64,000 bases of DNA, from positions 11,022-75,021 of the forward strand of contig CAYVHV010000014.1 in the NCBI GenBank assembly GCA_964451305.1, in the 5' to 3' direction. This document shows, one piece after another, positions 25,992 through 34,180 of the stretch (the stretch's first letter is position 1; the number at the start of each line of letters is the position of its first letter). The notes under the pieces were generated by a model that was given only the letters and a program-made list of their open reading frames with translations, did not search any database and had not been told where the DNA came from. The translations under genes were made by a program, and so were the position numbers. The stretch comes from SHLQ01 sp964451305. Its GTDB lineage: Bacteria > Actinomycetota > Acidimicrobiia > Acidimicrobiales > SHLQ01.

Positions 25992-26456
25992 GTGACTGCG
26001 CTCCTCATCGTGTATCCAGCTTCCTCGAAACCAGCCGACCCGGCAGATGCCGCGGGCGACCTTGGCTCGCTCCTCGGTGGTGCGGACTCTCTTCGATCGA
26101 TTGTGGACGGCGCCGTCATCGAGACCCAGCCGGGAAGCATCGTCTTTCACTACGGCAGCATCGATGCGGCCACCGCCGATCTTGCTCAGGTGAGCACCCA
26201 TCCATCGGTGGCCCACGCCATCGTCGTTCCACAGAGTTCACCTCGTCCGGCGATCCGGCCGGTACGTCTCGCCCTTTTGGTGTGGACAGCGGTCTACGTG
26301 TTGTTGAACAGTCTGTTGATCGCGACCGCGCCGCTGCTTGGCGATGCCCCGCTTCTCGTGCGGACCTTTGTAGCCACAGTGATTCTCGTGCCGATCATCG
26401 TTTTGAAGGTGATCCCGTTCGTCAACCGACGATTCGTTCGGTGGTTAGCCCGGTAA
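25992..26456 (+). CDS. Hypothetical two-helix membrane protein
   Basis: Encodes 154 residues from GTG. Residues about 1-85 are soluble with a strand/helix pattern that might be a ferredoxin-like fold. Residues about 92-118 and 123-145 are two membrane helices, and the tail is basic (NRRFVRWLAR), predicting cytoplasmic ends. It lies 9 bases before the MacB-type ATPase gene but seems to have its own start signal. No function can be assigned. Confidence 0.6.
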   Translation: MTALLIVYPASSKPADPADAAGDLGSLLGGADSLRSIVDGAVIETQPGSIVFHYGSIDAATADLAQVSTHPSVAHAIVVPQSSPRPAIRPVRLALLVWTAVYVLLNSLLIATAPLLGDAPLLVRTFVATVILVPIIVLKVIPFVNRRFVRWLAR

Positions 26457-26459
26457 CCT
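26454..26459 (+). promoter_or_regulatory. Candidate leaderless -10 element of the MacB-type ABC operon
   Basis: TAACCT then 6 bases then ATG 26466. The element overlaps the stop of the preceding gene. Confidence 0.45.
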
Positions 26460-26465
26460 CGCCCT

Positions 26466-27182
26466 ATGAACGGCGATGTGATCATGCGAGCGATCGGCGT
26501 TACAAAGACCTACCGGAGCGGCGCAAACGAGGTGCACGCACTCAAGGGAGTGTCACTCGATGTGAACGCTGGTGATCTCATCACCGTGGTCGGGCCGTCG
26601 GGGAACGGGAAGACGACCTTGCTCAACTGTCTTTCGGGGATCGATTCGATCGATAGCGGCGAGGTCTTCATCGACGGTCAAGACATCCATACGTTGAGCG
26701 ATTCGGCTCGTACCGCGCACCGGGCGGAGCGAATGGGCTTCATCTTTCAGAGCTTTAACTTGATTCCGGTTCTCAGCGCCCGAGAGAACGTCGAGATTCC
26801 GCTCGTCATTTCGGGAGCCAGCCGGCGTGATGCGTTCGAACGCGCCGGCGAGATGTTGACCCGCGTCGGGCTGGACAACCGGATCGATCACCGTCCGCGA
26901 GAGCTGTCGGGTGGGGAGCAACAGCGGGTCGCGATTGCACGGGCCTTGGTCACCGAACCAGCGATCGTGTGGGGAGACGAGCCGACGGGCAACCTCGACA
27001 GCGAAACCGCAGGATCGATCGTCGAGCTACTGCAAGAGGTCAACAACAATGGGCAAACCGTTGTGATGGTCACCCACGATAAATCAGTGGCATCGATCGG
27101 AAACCGAATCGTTGAAGTTCGAGACGGCCAAGTTTCTCGAGACGACGACGGTTCGGCAGTGGGCGGCCCCGAAGGCTCGTGA
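26466..27182 (+). CDS. MacB/LolD-type ABC transporter ATP-binding protein
   Basis: Encodes 238 residues. Walker A is GPSGNGKTT, the Q-loop is FQSFNLIPVLSARENV, the signature is LSGGEQQRVAIARAL, and Walker B is VWGDEPTGNLDSETAG, the mark of the MacB/LolD/FtsE subgroup. It overlaps the permease gene by 4 bases (GTGA), so the two form one mechanotransmission-type exporter. It is more likely to serve export or envelope processes than uptake. Confidence 0.93.
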   Translation: MNGDVIMRAIGVTKTYRSGANEVHALKGVSLDVNAGDLITVVGPSGNGKTTLLNCLSGIDSIDSGEVFIDGQDIHTLSDSARTAHRAERMGFIFQSFNLIPVLSARENVEIPLVISGASRRDAFERAGEMLTRVGLDNRIDHRPRELSGGEQQRVAIARALVTEPAIVWGDEPTGNLDSETAGSIVELLQEVNNNGQTVVMVTHDKSVASIGNRIVEVRDGQVSRDDDGSAVGGPEGS

Positions 27183-30070
27183 CCACCCTTTTCGTTCTCG
27201 CCCTGATCGCAGCCTTCGTTGGAATCCCGGCACTAGTCGATCTCGTTCGTCGCAGTGATCTGCGCCGAATGGCGATCCGTAACACCGTCAGGCGCCCATT
27301 CGAAACGGTGTTGATCATCGTTGGGTCGGCGCTCGGCACGGCGATCATCGTTGCTGCGCTCATGGTCGGTGACACCTTCGAAGCGAGCATCCTCGACATC
27401 GTTCGCCGCAACCTTGGTGAGGTCGACCTCGTCATCGAGGTGGAGAGCGCGAACGACGCCGAGCTTCTCGCTTCGGTTCTCGCCGACACTCCTCCCGAAT
27501 CGGTCGACGGGGTCCTGACGCTTCGTGGCGTTGGAGTTGCGGCGGCGGCCGGTTCGCAACAAGATCCGATCGCCACGTCGCCGGATCGACCCGTCGAACC
27601 AGCGATCAGCGTCAATGCGGTCGACTTTGCGGAGTTCGAATCGTTCGGTAGCTCGCCGTCGCAATGGAGCTTGGTTGGAGTGCCCGACCCTGGTTTCGAC
27701 GGCGCCGTGATCAACGACGAGCTCGCCACCGACCTCGAACTCACGGTCGGCAATACGGTCACCCTCTTCGCTATCGGAACCGAGATCGAGCTAGATGTCG
27801 TCGCCATCGTCGACGCGAGCGGACTCGGTGGTTGGAGCGACATGTACGTTGCAAACGACCTGTTCGAAGAGCTCGGAGTGCCAGATGCGTTGACCTTCGA
27901 CGCCGTTGCGGTGTCGTTGGAGGGAACACTCTTCGACTCGACCGGCCCGATCGTCGACGAAGCTATCGAAGAGATCACCGGGCTCGTCGAGGGGTCGCCT
28001 GACGGTGAGCAGATCCTGGCGTCGTCACCCGCTGACGGCCTGCTCATCGACCCGATTAAACAGGTCTTGGTCGACGACGCGGCAGAAGAAGATGAAGAAC
28101 TGACGACGCTGTTCTTCGTCGTCGGCGGATTTAGCGTCCTCGCCGGGGCCCTCCTACTCATCAACCTTTTCGTGATGCTGAGCGAAGAACGGAAGCCGAA
28201 CCTCGGCGTGCTCCGTGCGATCGGCTGGAACCGGCGAACGCTACGACGGGCGTTTCGTACCGAGGGGTTGATCTACGCTCTGCCAGCATCGATCGGCGGT
28301 TCGGTACTCGGCATGGGGGTTGGTTGGGTCATCGTCCAGCTCACCCGGTCGATCCTCTCAGGCCGTAACCCCAACGGGAACTTCGAGCTCCTGACCACGA
28401 TCCAGCTCGAGAGCTTGTTCATCGCAGGTCTGAGCGGGTTTGTTATTGCCATGCTGGCGATCTTGTTCACGTCATGGCGGATCAGCCGGCTGAACATCGT
28501 CACGGCCATTCGAGATCTGCCATCACCGACCACAACACGGGGGACATCGGTGCGAGCCATCGCGGCAACGCTCGCCGTCGCCCTCGGCGTCATTTCGTTC
28601 GTGATCGGCCAGCCAGCAGCGAACCCGTACCTGACCTTGGTCAGCGTGCCCCTCGTCGTTCTTGGGCTCGCCGTGCTGCTTCGCTCGTTTATCTCGCCGC
28701 TCGTGCTCAGCGCCACCGGCGGAGCGATCGTTATCGCGTGGGGGCTGCTGATCTTCGAGGTGCTTCCAGACGACACCAATGTAGAAGTGCAGTTCTTCCT
28801 GGCCTACGGAGTGGTGGTCGTGGCCGCCGGTGTTGCATTGGCGACAGTGTCGGGAACGCTGTTCCAACGTTTGGCATCTCGGTCAGCGTCGGGTGGGGTC
28901 GCTGCTCGTCTTGCGTTGGCCTATCCAACCGCTCGGGTATTCCGCACCGCATCATCTCTCGGGATGTACTCGCTCATCATTTTCAGCTTGGCGTTCATGG
29001 CGGTTCTTGCCGAAGGAATTCAGGCGCAATCCGATGACATCGTCGCGCAGAGCGCCGTCGGCCACGACCTCCTCGTCCAATCGCTCAGCGCGAATCCGAT
29101 CGACCCCGTCGACGTCGCGCAGTTCGACGGTGTGGCCTCCGCGAGTGCAATCACTCGAACGTTCACGGAATGGTCTTCAGACTTTCGACCCGATACCGCA
29201 GACGAGCCACGAGGTTCGAGCCTGAGTAGCGCCGACGCATCGTTCATTCTGGAGAACGCACCAGCGCTCATCGAACGCGACTCGCGCTTTTCGACCGACG
29301 CGGAAGCGTTCCAGTTCGTGCTCGACAACCGTGATGCCATCATTGCCCCGATCACGTTGTTCGGTGGTAGCGACGAGTTCGAACCATCGATCGGTGACAC
29401 AGTCGTGGCCGTCGAGGCCGACGCCGAGTTTGAGATCATCGGCGTATACGACAATGACTTCACCTTTCCCGGAATATGGATCAACCCCGAGGCTCTCATT
29501 GAGATCGACCCTGAAGCCCGGGCAACCCGGCTGTATGTGAGCGTGGCCGACGGAACCGATGCGGACGCCATCGGTGAACGGATCGAAGCGGAGTTCCTTC
29601 CAAACGGTGCCCAGGCCGAGACGTTTCAGGCCCGAGTCGACCGTTTCCTCGAAGCGAACATCGCATTCTTCAGCCTGCTTCGGGGCTACCTCTTGCTCGG
29701 CCTCATTATCGGGATTGGCGGTCTTGCCGTGACGCTCTCGCGGGCTGTTCGAGAACGCCGCCGCCAGATCGGGATGCTGCGCTCGATGGGGCTCAACAGT
29801 GCTGGCGTCGGGCGCTGGTTTCTTGGGGAGGCTGCATTCATCTCGGTCATGGGCATCGTCTGTGGTGCCGGCCTCGGTGTGCTGTCCGCATACTTCTTGG
29901 CCACTCGGTCCGGCGCGGTGGACGGAGATCAAACACCGTTCGCTGTTCCGTGGGGTTCGATGCTGGCACTCATTGTGATCCCGTTGGTCGCCAGCGCTAT
30001 CGCGGCGGTTGCGCCTGCCCGCAAAGCCGCCGCGCTACGACCGAGCGAAGCACTCCGCCTCGCAGCCTAA
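27179..30070 (+). CDS. FtsX/MacB-like ABC transporter permease, two-repeat form
   Basis: Encodes 963 residues from GTG. It has an N-terminal helix, a large MacB periplasmic-core-like domain (about 60-290), a three-helix FtsX domain (about 310-440 with LVMLSEERKPNLGVLRAIGWNRRTLRR), a middle helical set, a second exterior domain (about 600-810), and a second FtsX domain (about 820-963 with VRERRRQIGMLRSMGLN). The duplicated architecture is typical of actinobacterial export permeases working with MacB-type ATPases. The cargo is unknown. Confidence 0.9.
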   Translation: MTTLFVLALIAAFVGIPALVDLVRRSDLRRMAIRNTVRRPFETVLIIVGSALGTAIIVAALMVGDTFEASILDIVRRNLGEVDLVIEVESANDAELLASVLADTPPESVDGVLTLRGVGVAAAAGSQQDPIATSPDRPVEPAISVNAVDFAEFESFGSSPSQWSLVGVPDPGFDGAVINDELATDLELTVGNTVTLFAIGTEIELDVVAIVDASGLGGWSDMYVANDLFEELGVPDALTFDAVAVSLEGTLFDSTGPIVDEAIEEITGLVEGSPDGEQILASSPADGLLIDPIKQVLVDDAAEEDEELTTLFFVVGGFSVLAGALLLINLFVMLSEERKPNLGVLRAIGWNRRTLRRAFRTEGLIYALPASIGGSVLGMGVGWVIVQLTRSILSGRNPNGNFELLTTIQLESLFIAGLSGFVIAMLAILFTSWRISRLNIVTAIRDLPSPTTTRGTSVRAIAATLAVALGVISFVIGQPAANPYLTLVSVPLVVLGLAVLLRSFISPLVLSATGGAIVIAWGLLIFEVLPDDTNVEVQFFLAYGVVVVAAGVALATVSGTLFQRLASRSASGGVAARLALAYPTARVFRTASSLGMYSLIIFSLAFMAVLAEGIQAQSDDIVAQSAVGHDLLVQSLSANPIDPVDVAQFDGVASASAITRTFTEWSSDFRPDTADEPRGSSLSSADASFILENAPALIERDSRFSTDAEAFQFVLDNRDAIIAPITLFGGSDEFEPSIGDTVVAVEADAEFEIIGVYDNDFTFPGIWINPEALIEIDPEARATRLYVSVADGTDADAIGERIEAEFLPNGAQAETFQARVDRFLEANIAFFSLLRGYLLLGLIIGIGGLAVTLSRAVRERRRQIGMLRSMGLNSAGVGRWFLGEAAFISVMGIVCGAGLGVLSAYFLATRSGAVDGDQTPFAVPWGSMLALIVIPLVASAIAAVAPARKAAALRPSEALRLAA

Positions 30071-30149
30071 GTGCGCCGCAGGTTCGGCATCGTGCACGGG
30101 AAAGCAGCACGGGAAATAGAGGCGACGTGTCCGACGTTGGCTTGAGACG

Positions 30150-30785
30150 ATGACGAACATAGCGCCAGCGATCGAACGATTCCGCAGAGATACCGATGCT
30201 CCCGCCGTGCTTGCCGCAACCATCGACAGAGACGGAGGATTCGAGGTCGAAGCCGTCGGTATTCGTCGACGAGACGAGCCATCGACCGTGGTCTCGATCG
30301 ACGACCAAGTCCATATTGGATCGTGCGGGAAGGCAATGACGAGCGCGCTCTACGCACGACTGGTCGAAGTGGGCCCGGTCGTTATCGGGAAAGGAAATGT
30401 GATCGGGGCCGAACACAAATACCCCGACAATCCCGCGCTGTTGACCCCAGCAGGGCGCTATCACCTCACCCTCCACGACTGGGCGCGGTTCATCACGGTG
30501 ATCCTTCGAAACGGAGACGGGTTCCTCACCTCCGACAGCATCGAACGGTTGACCACGATGCCGACGAGTGGCTCCGATGGGTTCGCAATGGGATGGGCTG
30601 ACGCGCAGCACAGTGGCGGATCGATCGCCATGCAAGGTTCGAACACCCTATGGTCGGCGACCGTCTTCATCGATGAGCACATGACGATTGCCTCGCTGGT
30701 GGCCGTAAACGATGGCCGTCGACGCATTCTCGAGAACTCTGCACACCTCGCTCACGGGCTCGTCTTTGGTACCGCTCCCACGTAA
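30150..30785 (+). CDS. Internally deleted serine beta-lactamase-fold protein
   Basis: Encodes 211 residues against about 350-400 for class C-like serine hydrolases. The N-terminal part ends in the active-site motif IGSCGKAMT (Ser58-x-x-Lys61). It is then joined directly to a C-terminal part (PAGRYHLTLHDWARF, GFAMGWA, HSGG at the KTG-equivalent site). The middle about 100-130 residues carrying the Tyr-x-Asn motif are missing, yet the frame is open. It is likely inactive or altered in chemistry. No clear ribosome site precedes it. It could be an in-frame deletion pseudogene. Confidence 0.6.
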   Translation: MTNIAPAIERFRRDTDAPAVLAATIDRDGGFEVEAVGIRRRDEPSTVVSIDDQVHIGSCGKAMTSALYARLVEVGPVVIGKGNVIGAEHKYPDNPALLTPAGRYHLTLHDWARFITVILRNGDGFLTSDSIERLTTMPTSGSDGFAMGWADAQHSGGSIAMQGSNTLWSATVFIDEHMTIASLVAVNDGRRRILENSAHLAHGLVFGTAPT

Positions 30786-30805
30786 GGGGTGGAGGTGAAT
30801 CGCTG

Positions 30806-31396
30806 CTAGGAGCGATGACCTCCGGCATTCCAACCGTTGTTTGACAGGTGGGTGCTCGCGAACTCGAACGGTGCATCTTCGAGTGGAGTCTGGAGCGTGT
30901 CGTTCCAACGATTGAGGAAACCAAAGAGCGAAATAACGCTGACGATCTCGACGACTTGTTCTTCGGAGAAATGCTCTGCGAGAGCATCAAAGTGCGCGGC
31001 CGTCGATGCGTTCGGCGTGACGCTTGCGTCGCGGGCGAGGGCCAACGCAGCCCGCTCTGCGGGGGAGAAGAGATCGCTCGTCTCGAACAACCACACGTTC
31101 TCGACCTTCTCAGCAGCGATTCCTTTGTGCACTGCGCCTTCGGCGGTGTGGGCTTGGCAGTACATGCACCCGGCGGCCGTCGACGAGATCTGCGCGATAA
31201 GGGCCTTGAGGCCAATGTCGACAGACCCAGGCCCCATGACCGCTGGAGCGAGCGGTGCGAACGCTTTAAGCACGGCGGGGGTACGGGCCATCACGAGCAG
31301 CGATGTCGGGACGTACCCGGTCGCTGCCTCGATTGCATTGAACATCTCGTCCAGCTCGGTGAGGGCCTGTCGTTCCATTGGTTCTATGCGTGCCAT
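30806..31396 (-). CDS. Carboxymuconolactone decarboxylase/AhpD-like protein
   Basis: Encodes 196 residues, all helical. The redox motif GCMYCQAHT provides the CxxC pair and His of AhpD-like peroxidase-related proteins; SDLFSPAERAALALARDAS is the second family stretch. A CTGGAGAAG site lies before ATG 31396. It probably takes part in thiol-dependent peroxide defence, but the physiological partner is not encoded nearby. Confidence 0.85.
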   Translation of the reverse strand: MARIEPMERQALTELDEMFNAIEAATGYVPTSLLVMARTPAVLKAFAPLAPAVMGPGSVDIGLKALIAQISSTAAGCMYCQAHTAEGAVHKGIAAEKVENVWLFETSDLFSPAERAALALARDASVTPNASTAAHFDALAEHFSEEQVVEIVSVISLFGFLNRWNDTLQTPLEDAPFEFASTHLSNNGWNAGGHRS

Positions 31397-31509
31397 GGTC
31401 TTCTCCAGAGGGTTCTTTTGGGTTGTGACAATATTGGTAACAGTGGTTTAGTCAGAACAGTAACGAGTCGATACGAGATTATGCGAACGTTTCGACCGTG
31501 GGCGCGTCT

Positions 31510-33345
31510 ATGAAAGGGCTGCGTCGTTCTTGGATCATCACTGCTGTGGTCGGCACACTCTTCGTCGTCGCGGTCCTAAGCGCGATTTTCGAGAGTCGCG
31601 AAGCGTTGCACTACCGCGAAACCGGCCGTGCGTCTACACAACTCGAGCTCGCAGCGCACACGCTGTCAATGATCGAACTGATCGAAGCGCCTCCCGCCGG
31701 AGTCGAGCTGGAAGAAGCCGATGCTGTAGCCCTCCTCGAAGATGAAACTGCCTTCGCTCGGACAGGCCTTAATGCAGATGAGCAAACTCGGGCGGTGCAA
31801 CTGGTTGGGGGTCTGGTCAACAACGCGGAGATCGATGGGCAAACCGAACGTGAGGAGATTGAAGAACTCCTGCAGATTCTTCATGACGATGCAGAACTGG
31901 CCGAACAGCGCGGCACCGAAGCCGAAACCTCAGCCTTTCGATGGATTTTGCTCTCAGCGATCACCGGAGTTGGAATCGTTTGGCTCGTGCTCAGTGCTCA
32001 GCGACGTACGAGAAGGCTCAGACAGAATCTGAAAGAGCAAGCATTCACCGACTTCTTGACCAGACTGCCGAATCGTCGCGAGCTGGCGGTCTGCTTTGAT
32101 ATCGCAAAAGAAGAAATGGAGCGCGACGATGTCCTTACCGCTCTCCTCTACATGGATCTCGATGGATTCAAAGAGATCAACGATGCCGGGGGCCACGACA
32201 CCGGTGATCAGATCCTGAAGGTGGTTGCCGAAAAGCTGAGCGCAGCGACGATGAGCGATAACGAGACGCTCGTTCGACTTGGCGGTGACGAGTTCGGTGT
32301 CGTGGTTCGCAATCTCGAATCTGTTGAGGAAGCGCGTACGGTAGCGGAGCGCTTCCGGACCTCGCTGTCCAACAATTCAGGACCGGGTGATGTTCTCCAT
32401 ATCAGCGTCGGACTGGCCGTCTGCGACGACGTGGAAATGCTCAGCGAGTTGCAGAGCCAAGCGAACCTCGCCATGTACGAAGCGAAGAAACGGCAGGGTT
32501 CCTCTGTCACCTTGTATGAAGAGCGCATGAGTGAGGCCGCCAACATGACGGCCGGGCTATTGCTCGCCCTTCGCAACGCTGAGCTCGACCAGGAGTTCTC
32601 GCTCGAGTACCAGCCAGTCGTCGCCATCGACAGTGATGACGTGTTCTTCGTCGAGGCGTTACTCCGCTGGAACAGTCCGTCGCTCGGCCGGGTCAATCCC
32701 AACGACTTCATCCCTCTTGCCGAAAGCAGCGGCGAGATCCAACGGATCGGTGATTGGGTCATTCGGAGCGCATTCGAGCAGCACGTGGCATGGCAGGACG
32801 ACGCCTTGACAAGGGACCTGTCGATCTCGGTCAACGTTTCGATCAATCAACTCGAAGACGATGACTTCGTGGTTCGCCTTCTCTCCACCGCAAGCGAATT
32901 CAGCAGTGTCGACCCGTCGAAGTTGATTATCGAAGTAACCGAGTCGTCGGCTTCTGGATCGGTGGTCATGGAACGGCTCGCTGAGCTCCGGGCAGCCGGC
33001 TACCGGGTTGCTATCGACGACTTCGGATCTGGGTATTCGAATCTCGCGCAGCTGATCCAGACCCCGTTCGACATCTTGAAGATCGACCGGCAACTCATCG
33101 CAAGTCTCGAGGAGAGCGACGCGAGTGGGGTCACGTCGATCGACGTCCTCGCAGCGATCGGTGCAATCGCTCGGGCCCAGGGTGCTCCAGTCGTGTGTGA
33201 GGGCGTCGAAGAACAACATCAGCTCGCGCCGCTGATCAGCGCCGAGATCTCTCATATCCAAGGATGGCTGATCTCAAAGTCGGTGCCAGCAGACGAACTG
33301 CGTACCTTCCTCGCCCACAACGCTTCGGTCGCGTCCGCCGCATAG
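31510..33345 (+). CDS. Membrane GGDEF-EAL protein (c-di-GMP turnover)
   Basis: Encodes about 611 residues from ATG 31510; GTG 31498 is a possible alternative adding four. Two membrane helices (about 7-25 and 143-160) enclose an acidic extracytoplasmic sensor region. The GGDEF domain follows (about 175-330) with an intact RLGGDEFG at about 257. The EAL domain (about 345-605) has EAL at 382, EVTES, IDDFGSGYSN, KIDRQLI and EGVEE. Both catalytic sets look complete, so either cyclase or phosphodiesterase activity is possible. No PilZ or partner gene is adjacent. Confidence 0.92.
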   Translation: MKGLRRSWIITAVVGTLFVVAVLSAIFESREALHYRETGRASTQLELAAHTLSMIELIEAPPAGVELEEADAVALLEDETAFARTGLNADEQTRAVQLVGGLVNNAEIDGQTEREEIEELLQILHDDAELAEQRGTEAETSAFRWILLSAITGVGIVWLVLSAQRRTRRLRQNLKEQAFTDFLTRLPNRRELAVCFDIAKEEMERDDVLTALLYMDLDGFKEINDAGGHDTGDQILKVVAEKLSAATMSDNETLVRLGGDEFGVVVRNLESVEEARTVAERFRTSLSNNSGPGDVLHISVGLAVCDDVEMLSELQSQANLAMYEAKKRQGSSVTLYEERMSEAANMTAGLLLALRNAELDQEFSLEYQPVVAIDSDDVFFVEALLRWNSPSLGRVNPNDFIPLAESSGEIQRIGDWVIRSAFEQHVAWQDDALTRDLSISVNVSINQLEDDDFVVRLLSTASEFSSVDPSKLIIEVTESSASGSVVMERLAELRAAGYRVAIDDFGSGYSNLAQLIQTPFDILKIDRQLIASLEESDASGVTSIDVLAAIGAIARAQGAPVVCEGVEEQHQLAPLISAEISHIQGWLISKSVPADELRTFLAHNASVASAA

Positions 33346-33498
33346 CGATTTTCAGCGGCATCAGCGGCGCCGAACCGCAGGTGGTGTAGGTCTCTCGGCC
33401 TGGTTTTTCCTCGTGAGATCGCGATTGGGTAGGGGTGTTTCGGTGGTTGGGTAGGCGCGGCCTTGCACTGTCAGCGAGGATCGAGAGACCCTCGATAC

Positions 33499-34068
33499 AT
33501 GACACGTTTACGTGCACGCCAACTCGATCGAACGCAGACGTTCGAACAGTTCTATGAGTCGAACGTCGATCAGCTGTACGGCTTTTTGCGTATCCGGTCG
33601 AGTGCTGCTCTCGCCGAAGAGTTAACCGCCGAGGTATTCGTCTCTGCGTTTGAACGCTGGACCGATGAGTCACCGCTGACCACCGGTTGGCTCTTCACCG
33701 TTGCTCGGCGTCGCTTGGTCGATGAGTGGCGTACATGCGCCCGGATCGACAAACGATTCCAGAGGCTCGTCCCAACGGCACAAACGACGTGTCCTGATAG
33801 ATCGAGCGAATCCGAGGCACGGGTAACGGTACTCACCGTGCTGGACGAGTTGCCGAAACCGTATCGACAGGCGTTAATCCTGCGTTACGTCGATGACCTG
33901 TCGCTTGGAGATGTCGCCGAAGTGCTTGAACGCTCCAAGCAAGCAACAGAATCTCTTCTCGCACGAGCACGTCGAACATTCGCCACCCTGTACAAAGCGG
34001 CCGATGTCGTCGATGACCATTCGCCAGTAGGGCGCCAGCATTCTCGTGGCCTCGCCGTCTCGCGATGA
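33499..34068 (+). CDS. ECF-type RNA polymerase sigma factor
   Basis: Encodes 189 residues from ATG 33499. Region 2 is at about 10-75 (FEQFYESNVDQLYGFLRIRS, AEELTAEVFVSAFERW, TVARRRLVDEWR). Region 4 is at about 112-160 (LPKPYRQALILRYVDDLSLGDVAEVLERSKQATESLLARARR). The C-terminal 25 residues are unstructured. No recognisable anti-sigma gene follows. Only a short basic open frame overlaps its end and a LuxR-type regulator faces it, so its control is unclear. Confidence 0.88.
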   Translation: MTRLRARQLDRTQTFEQFYESNVDQLYGFLRIRSSAALAEELTAEVFVSAFERWTDESPLTTGWLFTVARRRLVDEWRTCARIDKRFQRLVPTAQTTCPDRSSESEARVTVLTVLDELPKPYRQALILRYVDDLSLGDVAEVLERSKQATESLLARARRTFATLYKAADVVDDHSPVGRQHSRGLAVSR

Positions 34069-34174
34069 GCTCCGTTCGCTGCTTCGTCGGGCGGCTGGAC
34101 AACCGGCACCACGACGCGTCAAAGCGCGCGTAAAACAAAAGCTCAAGGATGCTGGCTACATCACAAAAAAGTAA
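34046..34174 (+). CDS. Possible small basic protein overlapping the sigma factor end
   Basis: GTG 34046 opens a 42-codon frame that overlaps the sigma gene by 23 bases and ends at TAA 34174. The product is strongly basic at its C-terminus (RRVKARVKQKLKDAGYITKK). Translational coupling is possible. No homologue is recognised and the frame could be chance. Confidence 0.25.
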   Translation: MASPSRDELRSLLRRAAGQPAPRRVKARVKQKLKDAGYITKK

Positions 34175-34180
34175 AGCGAA

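Noticed and set aside
27070..28164. 364-codon minus-strand frame
   Set aside because: Ser/Thr/Arg-rich shadow of the MacB-type permease gene; no recognisable domain.
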